NCBI RefSeq assembly: GCF_050624435.1
Contig: NC_134536.1
Coordinates: forward strand, 130,022,758-130,086,757
Direction of reading: 5' to 3'
DNA length: 64,000 nt
Source: Tenrec ecaudatus
Taxonomy: Eukaryota; Chordata; Mammalia; Afrosoricida; Tenrecidae
The notes beneath the pieces are model-generated. The model saw only the letters and a list, made by a program, of their open reading frames with translations. It was not told the origin of the DNA and made no database searches. Positions 1 through 9,799 of the stretch are shown piece by piece. The position numbers and the translations under genes are program-made. How positions within the stretch are numbered: the first letter of the stretch is position 1; every line of letters begins with the position of its first letter.

Positions 1-189
1 TGTGCATGGATAGACATGAAGGCTGAATGGGCATGAGAGGAGTGAGAGTATACTCCAAAATACATACTATACATAGGTTTGACAAAGGATGTTTTAATGT
101 GGATATTTACTTTTACAGTAAATGTATCTATGAATGTGATGGAGCATACAGGGGACAAAGTTAGGAACATTTTGTACATGGAACCAAAT

Positions 190-870
190 CTTCAAGGAAT
201 GAGTCATGGGGCCTAGGAGCTCAGGACCATGGTCTGGTGGAGCCCAAAGTTAATTGGTATAACAGTCCACAAACACAATGCTTGGCATCCTGCTCCAGGG
301 TCTTCCAAGCTCAGGATCAGCCATCTAAGGTGCTGCTACTGCTCTCTTCCCATCCATAGAGAGGAAGAGTGAAGAAAACTGTAGGTGCATGGAAGCAGTT
401 AGTCCAGTGCACTAATGGACCATCACCGCCAGTCTGCTCCCCACAACTCTGAGACCAGAAGAATTAGGCGCCCGGCTATCATTGAGCGGGAGAGAGATGT
501 CGAATAAAACCCAGAAATTGTAAAGATGACCAGGCTTACTAGACAGAGATGGAAAATGGCAGCACCCTTGAGACTGTGGCCTTGGTCACCCCTCAAGTCA
601 AGAGAACAACTCACCCACTGGCCTAAAAGGGGACATAGTCACACCAAGGAGCTCTGCAGGACAACTTCGAATGCTTGATTTGCCCAAGGGCGAAGCTCAG
701 AAGGGCTCCCATGGAGGAGGACCGGAAGTGGATAACAGGGAGGAAGGGAGATATGCGATGCTCATTTGTGAGGATTGCAATTAATGACACAAAGCGTGTA
801 TGAACTGTTGAATGGATGATGTGCTCTGAAAAACTCTACCCAATTCACAATAGAAATTATGTACAAAATA
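190..870 (+). repeat. Family B retroposon, sense copy
   Basis: This is a sense copy of a poly(A)-type interspersed repeat that recurs in this window near 4.6-5.1, 21.5-22.1, 25.3-25.8 and 40.1-40.3 kb. Shared landmarks, in order, are a CCATCTAAGGT block near 322, a short block about gaccagaag near 450, and a 3' tail reading as CAATTCACAATAGAAATTA just before 860. The best relative is the copy at 21570-22112, which has the same order of landmarks. I recognise the general sequence as common in afrotherian genomes but do not assign a library name. No coding capacity is visible. Confidence 0.6.
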
Positions 871-879
871 ACACACAAA

Positions 880-1182
880 AAAAGAAAATATGTACATAAA
901 AGGGTTTTAGAAAAGTCTGGGAATTTTCCATTATCTTTTCATTTTGTTTTGAATCCCATGATTGTTTTGAATCCCATTTATCTATTTTTTGACATTTTTG
1001 GACTTGTTTCCCCCGATCGCCTCCCCATATTTCTTCCCTTTACCATAGGGTTTTTCTTCCTTTCCCACTATGTCTGCAGTGTCTCAGAGTGACCTTCATG
1101 AAATAAGAAATGAGAATTGGGATCCCCTGTGCTTTGTTTCTACACAGGAAATGCCTAATCTTCCCAACACCATCTACAAAAC
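880..1182. other. Unassigned AT-rich stretch
   Basis: I see no gene or recognisable repeat here. A 77-residue open frame crosses most of it but is T-rich low complexity with no family resemblance. Confidence 0.4.
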
Positions 1183-1375
1183 CCGTGGTTCTCAACTTTC
1201 CCAATGCCGCGACCCTTTCATACAGTTCCTTGTGTGGTGGTGACCCCCAACCATAAAAGTATTTTCATTGCTACTTCATCATTGCCATTTTGCTACTGTG
1301 ATGAATCGAGTGGTCCCTGTGAAAAGGATCGTTCAACCCCCAAAGGAGTCGCGACCCACCGGTTGAGAACCACTG
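1183..1375 (+). mobile_element. SPIN-type hAT MITE, internally deleted
   Basis: The left end (GTGGTTCTCAACTTTCC) and right end (GGTTGAGAACCACTG) form the terminal inverted repeats of the SPIN family of hAT transposons. Subterminal blocks also match SPIN, such as the GCGACCCTTTCATACAG and TCGCGACCCACCGG regions. The middle found in the longer SPIN copy at 13441-15231 is absent, leaving about 193 bp, so this is a non-autonomous deletion derivative. The flanking 8-mers, tacaaaac and gacacagc, match at only 5 of 8 positions, a decayed hAT-size target duplication at best. SPIN is known from scattered tetrapods including tenrec. Confidence 0.85.
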
Positions 1376-1585
1376 GACACAGCCATCTACACACTCCAAT
1401 TGATTTGCGGTGACACCATGATTGTAAACCAAGTTTTCCTTTTGTACACATGGTTCATGAGCATGCGTTCATTTGTCTCCCAGTTTCTCAGGGGGGCACT
1501 GTGGGCGTGCTGCTCAGTCATTGTGATATTTTGAGACTCCACTCATTTCCAGTCACCCCTGAGATCAGATCCTATGGTTTCTTAT

Positions 1586-1690
1586 TATTATTAAAAGATC
1601 ATTTTATTGGGGGCTCTTACAACTCTTATAACAATCCATACATCAGTCGTATCAAGCACACTGGTACATATGTTGCCATCCTTCTTTTCT
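1586..1690 (-). repeat. Family A retroposon, 3' fragment
   Basis: The stretch starting ATTTTATTGGGGGCTCTTAC is the reverse complement of the family A 3' end, which in sense orientation ends in GAGCCCCCAATAAAAT followed by A-rich sequence. Only about 100 bp of the 3' end is present. It abuts the insertion site of the RPL35 processed pseudogene. Confidence 0.8.
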
Positions 1691-1697
1691 AGACATT

Positions 1698-2081
1698 GGC
1701 TTTTTTCCCCCAGCCAGTTTGTTTTATTGATGCGCACACCTGTGCCTTGACTGCGTACGTGCGCAGTGGGTACAGCCGCTGCTTCTTGGTCTTCATGTGC
1801 AGCCGGCAGCGCTTGGCCTGCAGATACCAGGCTTGGCCTTCCTAGCCTGGTATAACTCGCTGAGGTTCTCCTTCTGTGTCTGGCTGATGACGGTGAGAAC
1901 TTGAGCTAAGGATTTACGGGCAACTCGGATTTTGGAGAGCTTGGAAGCACACCGCTGCGACAACCCCACCTTCAAGTGGTCCAGCTGTTTGAGCAGCTCT
2001 TCCTCCTCCTTGCAGGGATGGTCCCGGGCTTTCATCTTGACCATGGCTGAGCTGTAGAATCCTGCCCAGGGAAAGAGACTA
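1698..2081 (-). pseudogene. RPL35: RPL35 (uL29) processed pseudogene
   Basis: The parent is ribosomal protein L35 of the large 60S subunit. The conceptual start is at 2044 on the minus strand and reads MVKMKARD, then [15 protein letters not shown], then [13 protein letters not shown] and [14 protein letters not shown], in the order of the RPL35 N-terminal two thirds. After LSQ about nine codons of the family sequence are missing. Further on a frame change and loss of the KPLDLRPKK region lead to a stop at 1793, and the C-terminal KTKKQ...RLYPLR.YAVKA follows in another frame. There are no introns. A 5' pyrimidine tract (CTCTTTCCCT) ends near 2077 where a TOP-type mRNA would begin. AATAAA lies near 1720, followed by a short A-rich tail. 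The 8-mer tagacatt flanks the insert at 1690-1697 and 2082-2089. It is a full-length mRNA retrocopy and is not functional. Confidence 0.93.
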
Positions 2082-2261
2082 TAGACATTTACTTTCTATT
2101 GAGCCCTTGGTGTCAGCTCCCTCCGCCCCCCAACCAAGACCCTGTGTCGATACCATGCTTACTGCTCTTGCTTCATAGCATTTCTCAATAAAGGTAGGAG
2201 AAATTCCCCGCCCTGGGCTCTTTCTCAGAATGACAGGCTTGTCCCTCATCCTTCCATAGAA

Positions 2262-2300
2262 GGCACCCTTGGTGGTGCAGTGGTTAAGCTCCTGGTGGCC
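2262..2300 (+). repeat. AfroSINE 5' fragment
   Basis: CACCCTTGGTGGTGCAGTGG is the tRNA-derived head of an AfroSINE (family form: gagccctggtggcacagtgg). The match fades after about 40 bp. Confidence 0.5.
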
Positions 2301-2429
2301 ACCGGAAAAATTGGTTTGAAAGTCCTCTTTGGTGAGGTGTCTATAGTCAAGCCATTTTGCCATTTCATGATCAGCTATTGATCTTGTTACTGCTAAGCTG
2401 TTGAAGTTACATATATATTTGGCTAGCTA

Positions 2430-3560
2430 GTGCATGTCTTTTCACTTTTTCAGGAAAGCCTTTTGATGAACACGAGTTTTTATTTTTCTGAGGTCTCTTA
2501 TGTTATTGCCGTTGTGCTCCTGTTACTAGACAGTGGTTGTTGAAAGCTAGGGTGGCAGAAGTGCCCTTGCTTCTTGTTCTGATAGGTTTATGAGTTCAGC
2601 CTGCATGTGTAGGTCCTTCGTCCATATTGAATTTGTTTTGGGGTCCTGGTTCAGCTTTCTGCAGGCACAAATCTAGTTTTTCCAGCACTATGTATTGAAG
2701 AGACTCTTCTTTCTCCGTTGAATGAACCTACCGCACTCATCAAACATCAGTTGACCATAGGGGTGTGGGCTTGTTACTGGACTGTCGGGTCCATTCCATC
2801 GTTAGCTATTTTTATACCAGTGCCACGCTGTTTTGATAACTAGCCGTGCAGTATGTTTTACAATCAGGAAGTGTGCCTCTTCCTACCTTGAACTCCATCA
2901 GCATCGTTGTATCTCTTCAGGGCTTCTTGCCATTCCATATAAAGTAGGGCACTGGTTTGGCTGCTTCTGTAAAGAAGGCTGTTGGAATTTTGGTTGGAGT
3001 TGCATTGAATCTATTGACTGCTAGGTGGTATTGACATCTTAATATTAAGTCTTCCAATCCATTACCACAGAATATCTTTCCATTTACCTATATCTTCTTC
3101 AGTCCTTCTCAGCGGCGTTTTATAATTTTCAATGTTTAAGTCTTCCACACCCCTATTTTAATTGATTCCTAGATGGTTTGTTTTCTTAGATGCTATTGTT
3201 GTAAATGGAATAATTTCCATAACATCCCTTTCAGATTCATCTTTAAGGAGCCTGGTGATGGAGTGGCTCCATGCTGGGCTGCTAACTGCAAGGTCAGCAG
3301 TTAGAAGCCACCAGCTGCTCTGCGGGAGAGAGATGAGGTTTTCTGCTTCCATAACGAACACAGGGGTAATGTTAGTCTGTCCACTAGGGCTGCTATGGGG
3401 CAGAGCCCACTCCTGGCAATGATTCTGTGTGTGGAGGTTTCGGTCAGTGCATTAGAAACCCTGCTATATTGGGTTGCTGCTCCTGTGCACCGCAACTTTT
3501 TGCTGAATTCCTCTATTAGCTCTCGAAGCTTTTCTGGGGAGTCTTTGGCAACTTTTTTAA
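2430..3560 (-). mobile_element. L1 ORF2 3' part, antisense, split by an AfroSINE
   Basis: On the plus strand this reads as the reverse complement of the L1 ORF2 C-terminal region. Diagnostic blocks are CAGTGCCACGCTGTTTTGAT near 2820, the CAATCCATTACCACAGAATA block near 3055, and ATTCCTAGATGGTTTGTTTTC near 3170. The match resumes after the inserted SINE with TTGCTGAATTCCTCTATTAG near 3500. Stops and gaps are frequent; it is an old, dead L1 fragment. Confidence 0.85.
3246..3442 (+). repeat. AfroSINE inside L1
   Basis: Landmarks are GGAGCCTGGTGATGGAGTGG (head), CTGCTAACTGCAAGGTCAGC, GCGGGAGAGAGATGAGG, and a degraded GGGCTGCTATGGGGCAGAGC tail. It interrupts the antisense L1 at 2430-3560, so it is younger than that L1. 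Confidence 0.8.
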
Positions 3561-4150
3561 AGTACTAATTTGGGAATGAGGAAGGCAAGTGCCCTTATTG
3601 TGGTACAGTGAACTAGATACCACGTGCGTCTCAGAATCTCAGATGACGTTTAGCAGCGGTTGTTTACAATTGCGTGTGAACCCCACCTTTACTTGGCTCA
3701 GTCTACAGGAAAGAATGCGCACCTGACTCGAAATGCTGCTGGACTCTCCCCAGAGAAACCAGTACGACTTTAGAAGCTTGCATTTCTGACCAAAATGCGA
3801 CTGTCAGGTGTCTAAGTGAGATTAGTCTGGCATCTGCTTGACTGAGTGAAAAAAATTTTAATTTAAGAGATTGACATAGTTGTGAACCATGAACTTTTTC
3901 CAATAACACCCTAATAATTTAATTTTTTTCTTTTTTAATTGTTTGCTGGTTTTGTGGTTATGCTGACATTTGACTGAGTATCAGAAAAACAATATTTCAT
4001 GCTTTTAAATTTTTTGAGACAAAACCACAAAACTTTACAAATTCTTTGATTTTGTTAGTTTCTTTCTGTAGTGTTGTTTTTCTTCCCTCAGAAATCTTGC
4101 TTGGAAAGTCAGATTTTCATTTATGTATTTTTCATTTACCAAGTATTTGG
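3560..4150. other. Unassigned stretch
   Basis: Nothing could be assigned. The sequence is AT-rich, with T tracts near 3920-3945 that look like weathered retroposon remnants. The 68- and 99-residue open frames have no family features. Confidence 0.3.
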
Positions 4151-4154
4151 CATA

Positions 4155-4345
4155 GTTATGCTTTGGGCTGTGAGCAGCAAGATCCGTAGTTCGAAACTAG
4201 TAGCCACGCCTCGGGAGAAAGACGAGGCTTTCTACTCCTGTGAAGAGTTAGTCCCAGAATGTCAGAGGAGCAATTCTCCCCTGTCCTACAGGGTCTCTGT
4301 GGGTTGGCATCGACTCTGTGGCAGTGAGCTTGGGTTATTTTGTGG
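4155..4345 (+). repeat. AfroSINE
   Basis: The head is degraded. The body has GGGAGAAAGACGAGGCTTTC, then CTACTCCTGTGAAGAGTTA, and the tail has TCGACTCTGTGGCAGTGAGC. The order and spacing match other AfroSINE copies in the window. Confidence 0.8.
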
Positions 4346-4530
4346 CGCAGTAAACTGGAATGTGTTCTAGGTGCAGAGACTTGGTGGCAACAAGATAGAA
4401 AAGCGACTTACTCTCCAGGGAGGCAGCTGTAAGAAATGAGTAAACAAACAGTCGGATCCGGTTGAAATAAGGTGCTAGAATAGTGATTGGATCAACAAAC
4501 TGACCACAGGCCAAATATCTGTCCCCACCC

Positions 4531-4532
<2 letters not shown>

Positions 4533-4582
<50 letters not shown>

Positions 4583-4583
4583 T
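4533..4583. repeat. (TG)n microsatellite
   Basis: An uninterrupted dinucleotide run of about 24 TG units. Confidence 0.98.
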
Positions 4584-4619
4584 GTTTTTGAATCGTACTG
4601 GGGTTAGTTAATTTTAGAA

Positions 4620-5115
4620 ACCCACCCTTTTTGTTGTGAACCGGGTGAAGCTTTACCGAGCAAATCAATCATTCTTAACATTTTATTCCGTATTGATTGC
4701 AGTCCCCACCGCGCCTTATCCATTCCGTCCCTCTGTTTCTCCTTCCATTGCTTCCTCCTCCCTCCCCCTTCTCAGTGTGGTCCTTGGGGAAATGCTGTCC
4801 TTTTCCTCTCAAATGGCTGATTATGTCTTGGTGTGTGGACCTCTGTACTGTCATCATTCTATTGTTTGGCTGAAAAATTGGGCTACAGAGGTGAATTCCG
4901 TTCCAGACTTACAGGGTGAGGAAGAGCCATTCTCCCTGGGATTCCACCAGTCTCCCCAAGGCCAGTCAGCCTGGTCTTTTTCATGATTTCTCCCCAGGGT
5001 CTGGGAATTCAGTCTTTCCACGGCAGCTGGTGGTGGTAGCCGGACACCCTTCTGTTCTTCTATTGTCAGGGTCGCGGAGACTAATGTGTGAGTGGTCCAT
5101 TCATCCACTGGGTTA
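4620..5115 (-). repeat. Family B retroposon, antisense copy
   Basis: The copy begins with the reverse complement of the family tail (TTTTTGTTGTGAACCGGGTG) and runs through ATTGATTGCAGTCCCC and TCGCGGAGACTAATGTGTGA. The last block matches the reverse complement of the sense copy near 21710. The 116-residue open frame across it is antisense repeat, not a gene. Confidence 0.7.
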
Positions 5116-5199
5116 GTTGGGGAAAACCTTATTTTTAGATGTGATCTCTAAGCCTTTTTTAATCTTAAGCATCTTTTAAATTTTAGTTTTTGTCAAAGG

Positions 5200-5310
5200 T
5201 TGATGATTGGAACCCACCAAGAGCTCTGTGAGAGGAAGATGTTCTCCTGTGTCCTGTGGGGTTGTGATGTGTGAGAACTGATTCGACTGCATTCAACAGT
5301 GATCAAGCAT
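5200..5310 (+). repeat. Degraded AfroSINE 3' part
   Basis: AACCCACCAAGAGCTCTGTG, GGAAGATGTTCTCCTGTGTC and a decayed tail match the AfroSINE body order only loosely. Confidence 0.4.
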
Positions 5311-5714
5311 CCACCTTCAAACATCCCGCCTTAAGATTAAAAAAAATAATAATTAAAAAAAATCTTAAAGTTTGCAGAATTAGGGGGAAAAAATACCCAC
5401 CTGTTTTCCCCGGTCGTAACATTGGCCATTCCAAATACCTCTATTTTTAAGTCTTTGGTACGTCATACCACATCCCACATAGTAGGCTTATACTGCTGTT
5501 TTGAAAAGTGGGGATAATGTGTCCTTCAGATCTGTGCAGTTACTGTCCCGATGTCTGTCCTTTCTGCAGAGCATCACCCAGCGCACCTGCATGCTCCTGC
5601 GTTTCCTGACTCCCTTCCTCCTTCCTTCTTAACCCCGTGCATTGTGCCTCCTGGGTCCCACTTGGTCCATGGGCCTAAGGTGGGTGCACACCAATAGTGT
5701 TGTTAGTGTTGTTA

Positions 5715-5850
5715 TAAACCTGTTCATTGTTTGGCTGCAGATGGAGCCACAGGGGTGAGTTCAGTTCAAGTCCCAGTGAGTGACCAGGTCCCGGGGGTTC
5801 CACCTGCAGACCCGGACTTCATTTTCAGGGAGCTCATCCTCCAGTACCCT
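5715..5850 (-). repeat. Family B fragment, antisense
   Basis: CATTGTTTGGCTGCAGATGG and the GAGTTCAGTTCAAG block parallel the antisense family B copy near 4858-4905. Limits are uncertain. Confidence 0.45.
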
Positions 5851-6039
5851 CCAGAGAAAAACGGTGGGAATTCGCTTTGTCTGAGAACGAGAATGTCTTT
5901 CTGTGGCTCTCGATTTCTAGTGGACCTGGGTATAGATTGCACGATACGCCCTCAGAGCTTTAGATGCAGCGCCCTATTGATTTCTAGCTTCAGGTCTTGC
6001 TCTAAGAAGTTCAGCACTGTTGTGCTTCTCCATCCCCGC

Positions 6040-6430
6040 CCGGGTTACTTTTAGTTTCTTGTTTTTGTTCTCAATGATCTGAAATGTTATAATAACCTGC
6101 CTCACTCTGGGCTTTGTTTTATCCTTTGTGTTGAGTGCACTGAATACTGTTTCAGTGTGTAAACACATTTTTCTTCAATTCTGGATAATTTTCTTGAATT
6201 CTAACCCACTCCTTCCCCTCTATCCAGTTCTTTTATTCTTTCTCTCTGAAGTTTTTACTATTTCTGCTCTTCATTGAGTTTTTATAGTTCAGCTTTCATA
6301 TTTTGAATTTTAATGATTTTTTCCCCTCACCATGTGACTTTTTAATTTTTTAGCATGTGACTTTTAAACTCATCTTCTATTTTTGTTTCCTAGAGTAGCA
6401 CTTTTCTAAGTATGTGAATTGTAATTTTTT
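6040..6430 (-). mobile_element. Old L1 fragment, antisense
   Basis: T-rich sequence with blocks such as GAGTTTTTATAGTTCAGC and TTTTGAATTTTAATGATTTT resembles reverse-complemented L1 sequence of ancient mammalian type. Its divergence is high and the class assignment is tentative. Confidence 0.4.
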
Positions 6431-6439
6431 AATTTAATA

Positions 6440-6600
6440 TATAATAAATCTTTTTATTGGGGCTCATACAACTCTTATCACAATCCATACATACATCAAT
6501 TGAGTAAACCACCCTTACACATTCGTTGCCCTCGTCATTCTCAAAATTCGCCTTCCACTTGGGTTCCTGGAATCAGCTCATTTTCCTTTTTTCTCCTCCC
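6440..6600 (-). repeat. Family A retroposon, 3' fragment
   Basis: ATCTTTTTATTGGGGCTCATAC, ACATCAATTGAGTAAACCAC and TTGCCCTCGTCATTCTCAAA form the antisense family A 3' end. The same subfamily variant (GTAAACCACCCTTACACATTC) appears reversed in the sense copy at 8835-9298, so the two share a recent source. Confidence 0.85.
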
Positions 6601-6814
6601 CCTGCGAATTATAATTTTTAAACAGCTTTCTTCAGCTTTTCTTCACCAATCTTTGTTTCCTCTGAGCAACTTTATTTTTCCATCTGTTTTAATCATTTGG
6701 AGGATTTCTTTCAATGCCCTTGGCTGTTTGGTGTGTGAGTCACATGTTCACTATTTGTAATTGCTCAGAGTTAGAAGCAAAAGATGTCTTACAGTAAGTG
6801 CATGGGCAGTTTTT

Positions 6815-6960
6815 TCAAATAAAATTTCAATTTTGGTAAAACTGCACATAACAAAACAAGTCCCCAACTCAGCAGTTTTTATGTATATAGCTCATTGATA
6901 ACAGTTCCACGCTTCACACTGTGTTATCATTCTTCCAATGTCTGCCCACGTCATTTCCCC
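6815..6960 (-). mobile_element. L1 3' region fragment, antisense
   Basis: TGCACATAACAAAACAAGTC, the GCTTCACACTGTGTTATCAT block and the CACGTCATTTCCCCACC block follow the order of an antisense mammalian L1 3' region. A related fragment is at 43555-43965. Confidence 0.55.
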
Positions 6961-6964
6961 ACCA

Positions 6965-7735
6965 TTAACCCTTAAAGTTCTTTTTTAACCCTTAAAGTTC
7001 TTGACGAACAACAGGGAAACCACATCTGACCTCCTTCAGCTTCTGTAGGGGTAGGGAGAACTCAGCTAAATCCCAGCTCAAGACCAGTTGCTATAAGGCA
7101 GGGGTCAGACACGCCTCTGTCTTCCATCCTTCCTTTACCCTGTTCTGACCCAAACACTACTTCTCTGCCAGCCTCGAGAATCCACTGCCATGGTTACACA
7201 GGCCTCAGGCAAGACTCACAGTTATGGGGGCTTAGTAGGGAAGTTCACAAGTTGTCCCAAGCCAGGCTCAGAAAACATGAAGGATGCAGTCTTGAGTCCC
7301 TAACAACACCTCTCCTCAGCCAGCAACCACTGGTCTCTCTGGTCCTCAGTCTCCCAGCCACATGATCCCTTTGCCTCTGCTTTGTTCAGCTGGCAGGGAG
7401 CCTGCTGGCTTCCCCCTCACCACCCCATGGTCTCCATGTCACAGTTCCTCTCCTGTGTCTCAGAATGGCTCCTCTGTTGCCTCCACCACTTCAGGCAGGG
7501 GTATCACGTGGTCTCCACTGGTGGCCCTGCTCTCAACGGTCACAGGAACTTTCACCTGAGCCAGCCCTCTGAGACCCAGGGGAATGACAAAACTGGCCAA
7601 TTCCTCTACTAGTGCTTGACACACTTGATTTGCATGGCCCCACCTAATCAGTTGGTGGTATGGCTAGAGGAGCCATAAGTCAGTAATATTACTTCACCCC
7701 AGCTCTTATCTGTCTCTTAGAATTACTGCGTTCAT
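6965..7735. other. Unassigned stretch
   Basis: No gene or repeat is recognised. The 65- and 76-residue frames near 7362-7612 overlap in two phases and show no domain. Confidence 0.3.
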
Positions 7736-7737
7736 GG

Positions 7738-7940
7738 GGATCCCAGGTGGTGCACTGGTTAAGCACAGGACTGCTAGCTGCACAGTCAGCATTTGAACCC
7801 CGCTGCTGCTCTGCGGGAGAAAGCTGAGACTGCACCCACAAAGACTTAGAGCCTTGGGAATCCTAGGGAGCAGTACTGCTCTGTCCTCTAGGTCTGTTAT
7901 GAGTCATAATTGACTCTATGGTAGTGTTGTTATTGTTATT
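7738..7940 (+). repeat. AfroSINE
   Basis: Head GGATCCCAGGTGGTGCACTGG, body CTGCTAGCTGCACAGTCAGC and GCGGGAGAAAGCTGAG, tail TAATTGACTCTATGGTAGTG, then a short GTT-rich 3' end. Confidence 0.88.
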
Positions 7941-7944
7941 GGCA

Positions 7945-8830
7945 TTCATTTGATTCAAATAGATAACGCTTTAAATGAATACAGTGCTCAAGGAGCATTT
8001 ATGATGTGAGGTAAATTATTGTTTAGCTTAGAGATGACATCATGGTATGGTTTGGGTCAAAGCTTAAGAGCTGTCTCCAGGCAATTGATTTGAGCCGTCC
8101 TTCAGGCTCAGTGTGATGGAGAAGCTCAATATCAACATTGAAAACGAGGCCAGGGGCCAACTGTGGAGTAGACCATCAATTGCTCAGAAGTAAGTTCAAG
8201 TTGAGGTTGAAAATTCAAATAAATCCACAAGAACCAAAATACAACCTGGAGTGGTATTGATTTATCCCCCCTGATACACTTATCCCTCCTAAATTTAGAG
8301 GGGATCTCTCAAGAGCCAATCTGATTCCTGAACACTAATGACGAGCTATGGATGACATCTAAAAGTTCTTGGAGAAAAATGGAGTCAAGAGCTAATGGAA
8401 TTTGTCTACCAATCTTTTGAAGAGCCCCTCCTATATAACCAGTGTGCCATTTCCCTACCTCCCACCCCCATTTTCAACCTGGTGCTGTTAATCTTATTAT
8501 TTTTTGCTATTAATTTTAATAGTTGAGTTGGGTAGGAGCGCAGGGTATTTTTCGGACAGTGACACCATGAAACTGTCATGGTGCTTGTTTGACATTCTGC
8601 GCTTGTCAAAACAGCTAGAACAGGCCAGCAGCGCAGAGTGAGCCCTGACGTAAACTGAGGACGGCAGTTCCCAAGAGTGTGTCAGTAGTGGCTCATCAGC
8701 TGTGACAGGCACCACACAAATACTAGATATTAATAATAGCAGAAACCAGGGATAGGGAGAAAAGGAGGGGTAAGGAACCTTTCTGCACAATTTTTCTATG
8801 GACCCGAAACTGCTCTTAAAAAAAAATAGA
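7945..8830. other. Unassigned stretch
   Basis: No exon or named repeat could be assigned. The 118-residue minus frame at 8497-8853 has a hydrophobic segment but no start context or homology that I can recognise. Confidence 0.3.
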
Positions 8831-8834
8831 CACC

Positions 8835-9298
8835 TCCCCCCCACCATTATCATTCCATTTCTACCTTGCGGACCTGGTTAGACCAGAGGATGTACAGCGG
8901 TGCAGTAGGGATCTGGAAACACAGGGAATCTAGGACGGATGAACCCCTCAGGACCAGCAGTGGGAGTGGCGACACCAGGAGGGAAGTGGGTGTAGAAAGG
9001 GAGAACCGATCTCGGGGATGGGCAATGGGAAGGTGGGTGAGGGGAAACGCCAGGCAATGTAAGATAAGATAAAATAATAATTTATAAACTATTAAGGGTA
9101 TAGGGGGGAGGGGGGAGTGAGGAAGGAAGGGAAGGGAAAAAAAGGAAACCGAGCTGATTCCAGGAACCCAAGTGGAAGGTGAATTTTGAGAATGACGAGG
9201 GCAACGAATGTGTAAGGGTGGTTTACTCAATTGATGTATGTATGGATTGTGATAAGAGTTGTATGAGCCCCAATAAAATGATTTATTAAATTAAAAAA
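8835..9298 (+). repeat. Family A retroposon, sense copy
   Basis: This is a 5'-truncated sense copy of about 460 bp. It carries the GACCAGAGGATGTACA block, a GA-rich middle, and the 3' end GGATTGTGATAAGAGTTGTA then GAGCCCCAATAAAATG and an A-rich tail. In sense orientation AATAAA sits just before the tail, so the terminus looks like a polyadenylated transcript end. The 126-residue minus frame over it is antisense repeat. Confidence 0.9.
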
Positions 9299-9346
9299 AT
9301 AGAAATATTTAAAGCAAATCATGAAAAACTGGTAAAAATCAAATCC

Positions 9347-9533
9347 ATGCTGTTGCGTCCATTCCAACTCCTAGTGACTCCATGGGACAGAGTCGAGCCA
9401 CGCCATTTGGTTTCCCAGGCTGTCCTCTTCATGGACGCTGACTACCACCCTCCTGCAGAGTGGCTATTGGGTTTGAACTGTTGACCTGTTGGTAAGCAGC
9501 TAAGTGCTTTAACCACTGTGATTCTGGGACTCG
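9347..9533 (-). repeat. AfroSINE, antisense
   Basis: CATTCCAACTCCTAGTGACT, ATGGGACAGAGTCGAGCC and GTTTGAACTGTTGACCTGTT followed by AACCACTGTGATTC are the AfroSINE read backwards. Confidence 0.75.
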
Positions 9534-9583
9534 TTAAAACAGAATGCTTTATTTGCCGAGTCCGGGTTTCTAAATATTAACCA

Positions 9584-9785
9584 AGGAACCCTGGTGGCAC
9601 AGTGGATTATGAACTGGGCTGCTTACTACAAGCCCAGCAGTTCAAATTCAGCAGCTGCACAGCAGGAGAAAGATGAGGCTTTCTACTCCCCTAAAGACTT
9701 ACAGTCTCAGAAACCCGTAGGGGCAGTTCTGCCGTGCCCTATAGGGTCTGTATGAATCAGAGTCACCTCGATGACAGTGCGTGAA
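9584..9785 (+). repeat. AfroSINE
   Basis: Near-complete copy: GGAACCCTGGTGGCACAGTGG, GGAGAAAGATGAGGCTTTCT, CCCGTAGGGGCAGTTCTGCC, tail CCTCGATGACAGTG. Confidence 0.92.
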
Positions 9786-9799
9786 CCAGCAACCAGTGG

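Noticed and set aside
1204-1413. 69-residue frame across 1204-1413
   Set aside because: It is the translation of the short SPIN element.
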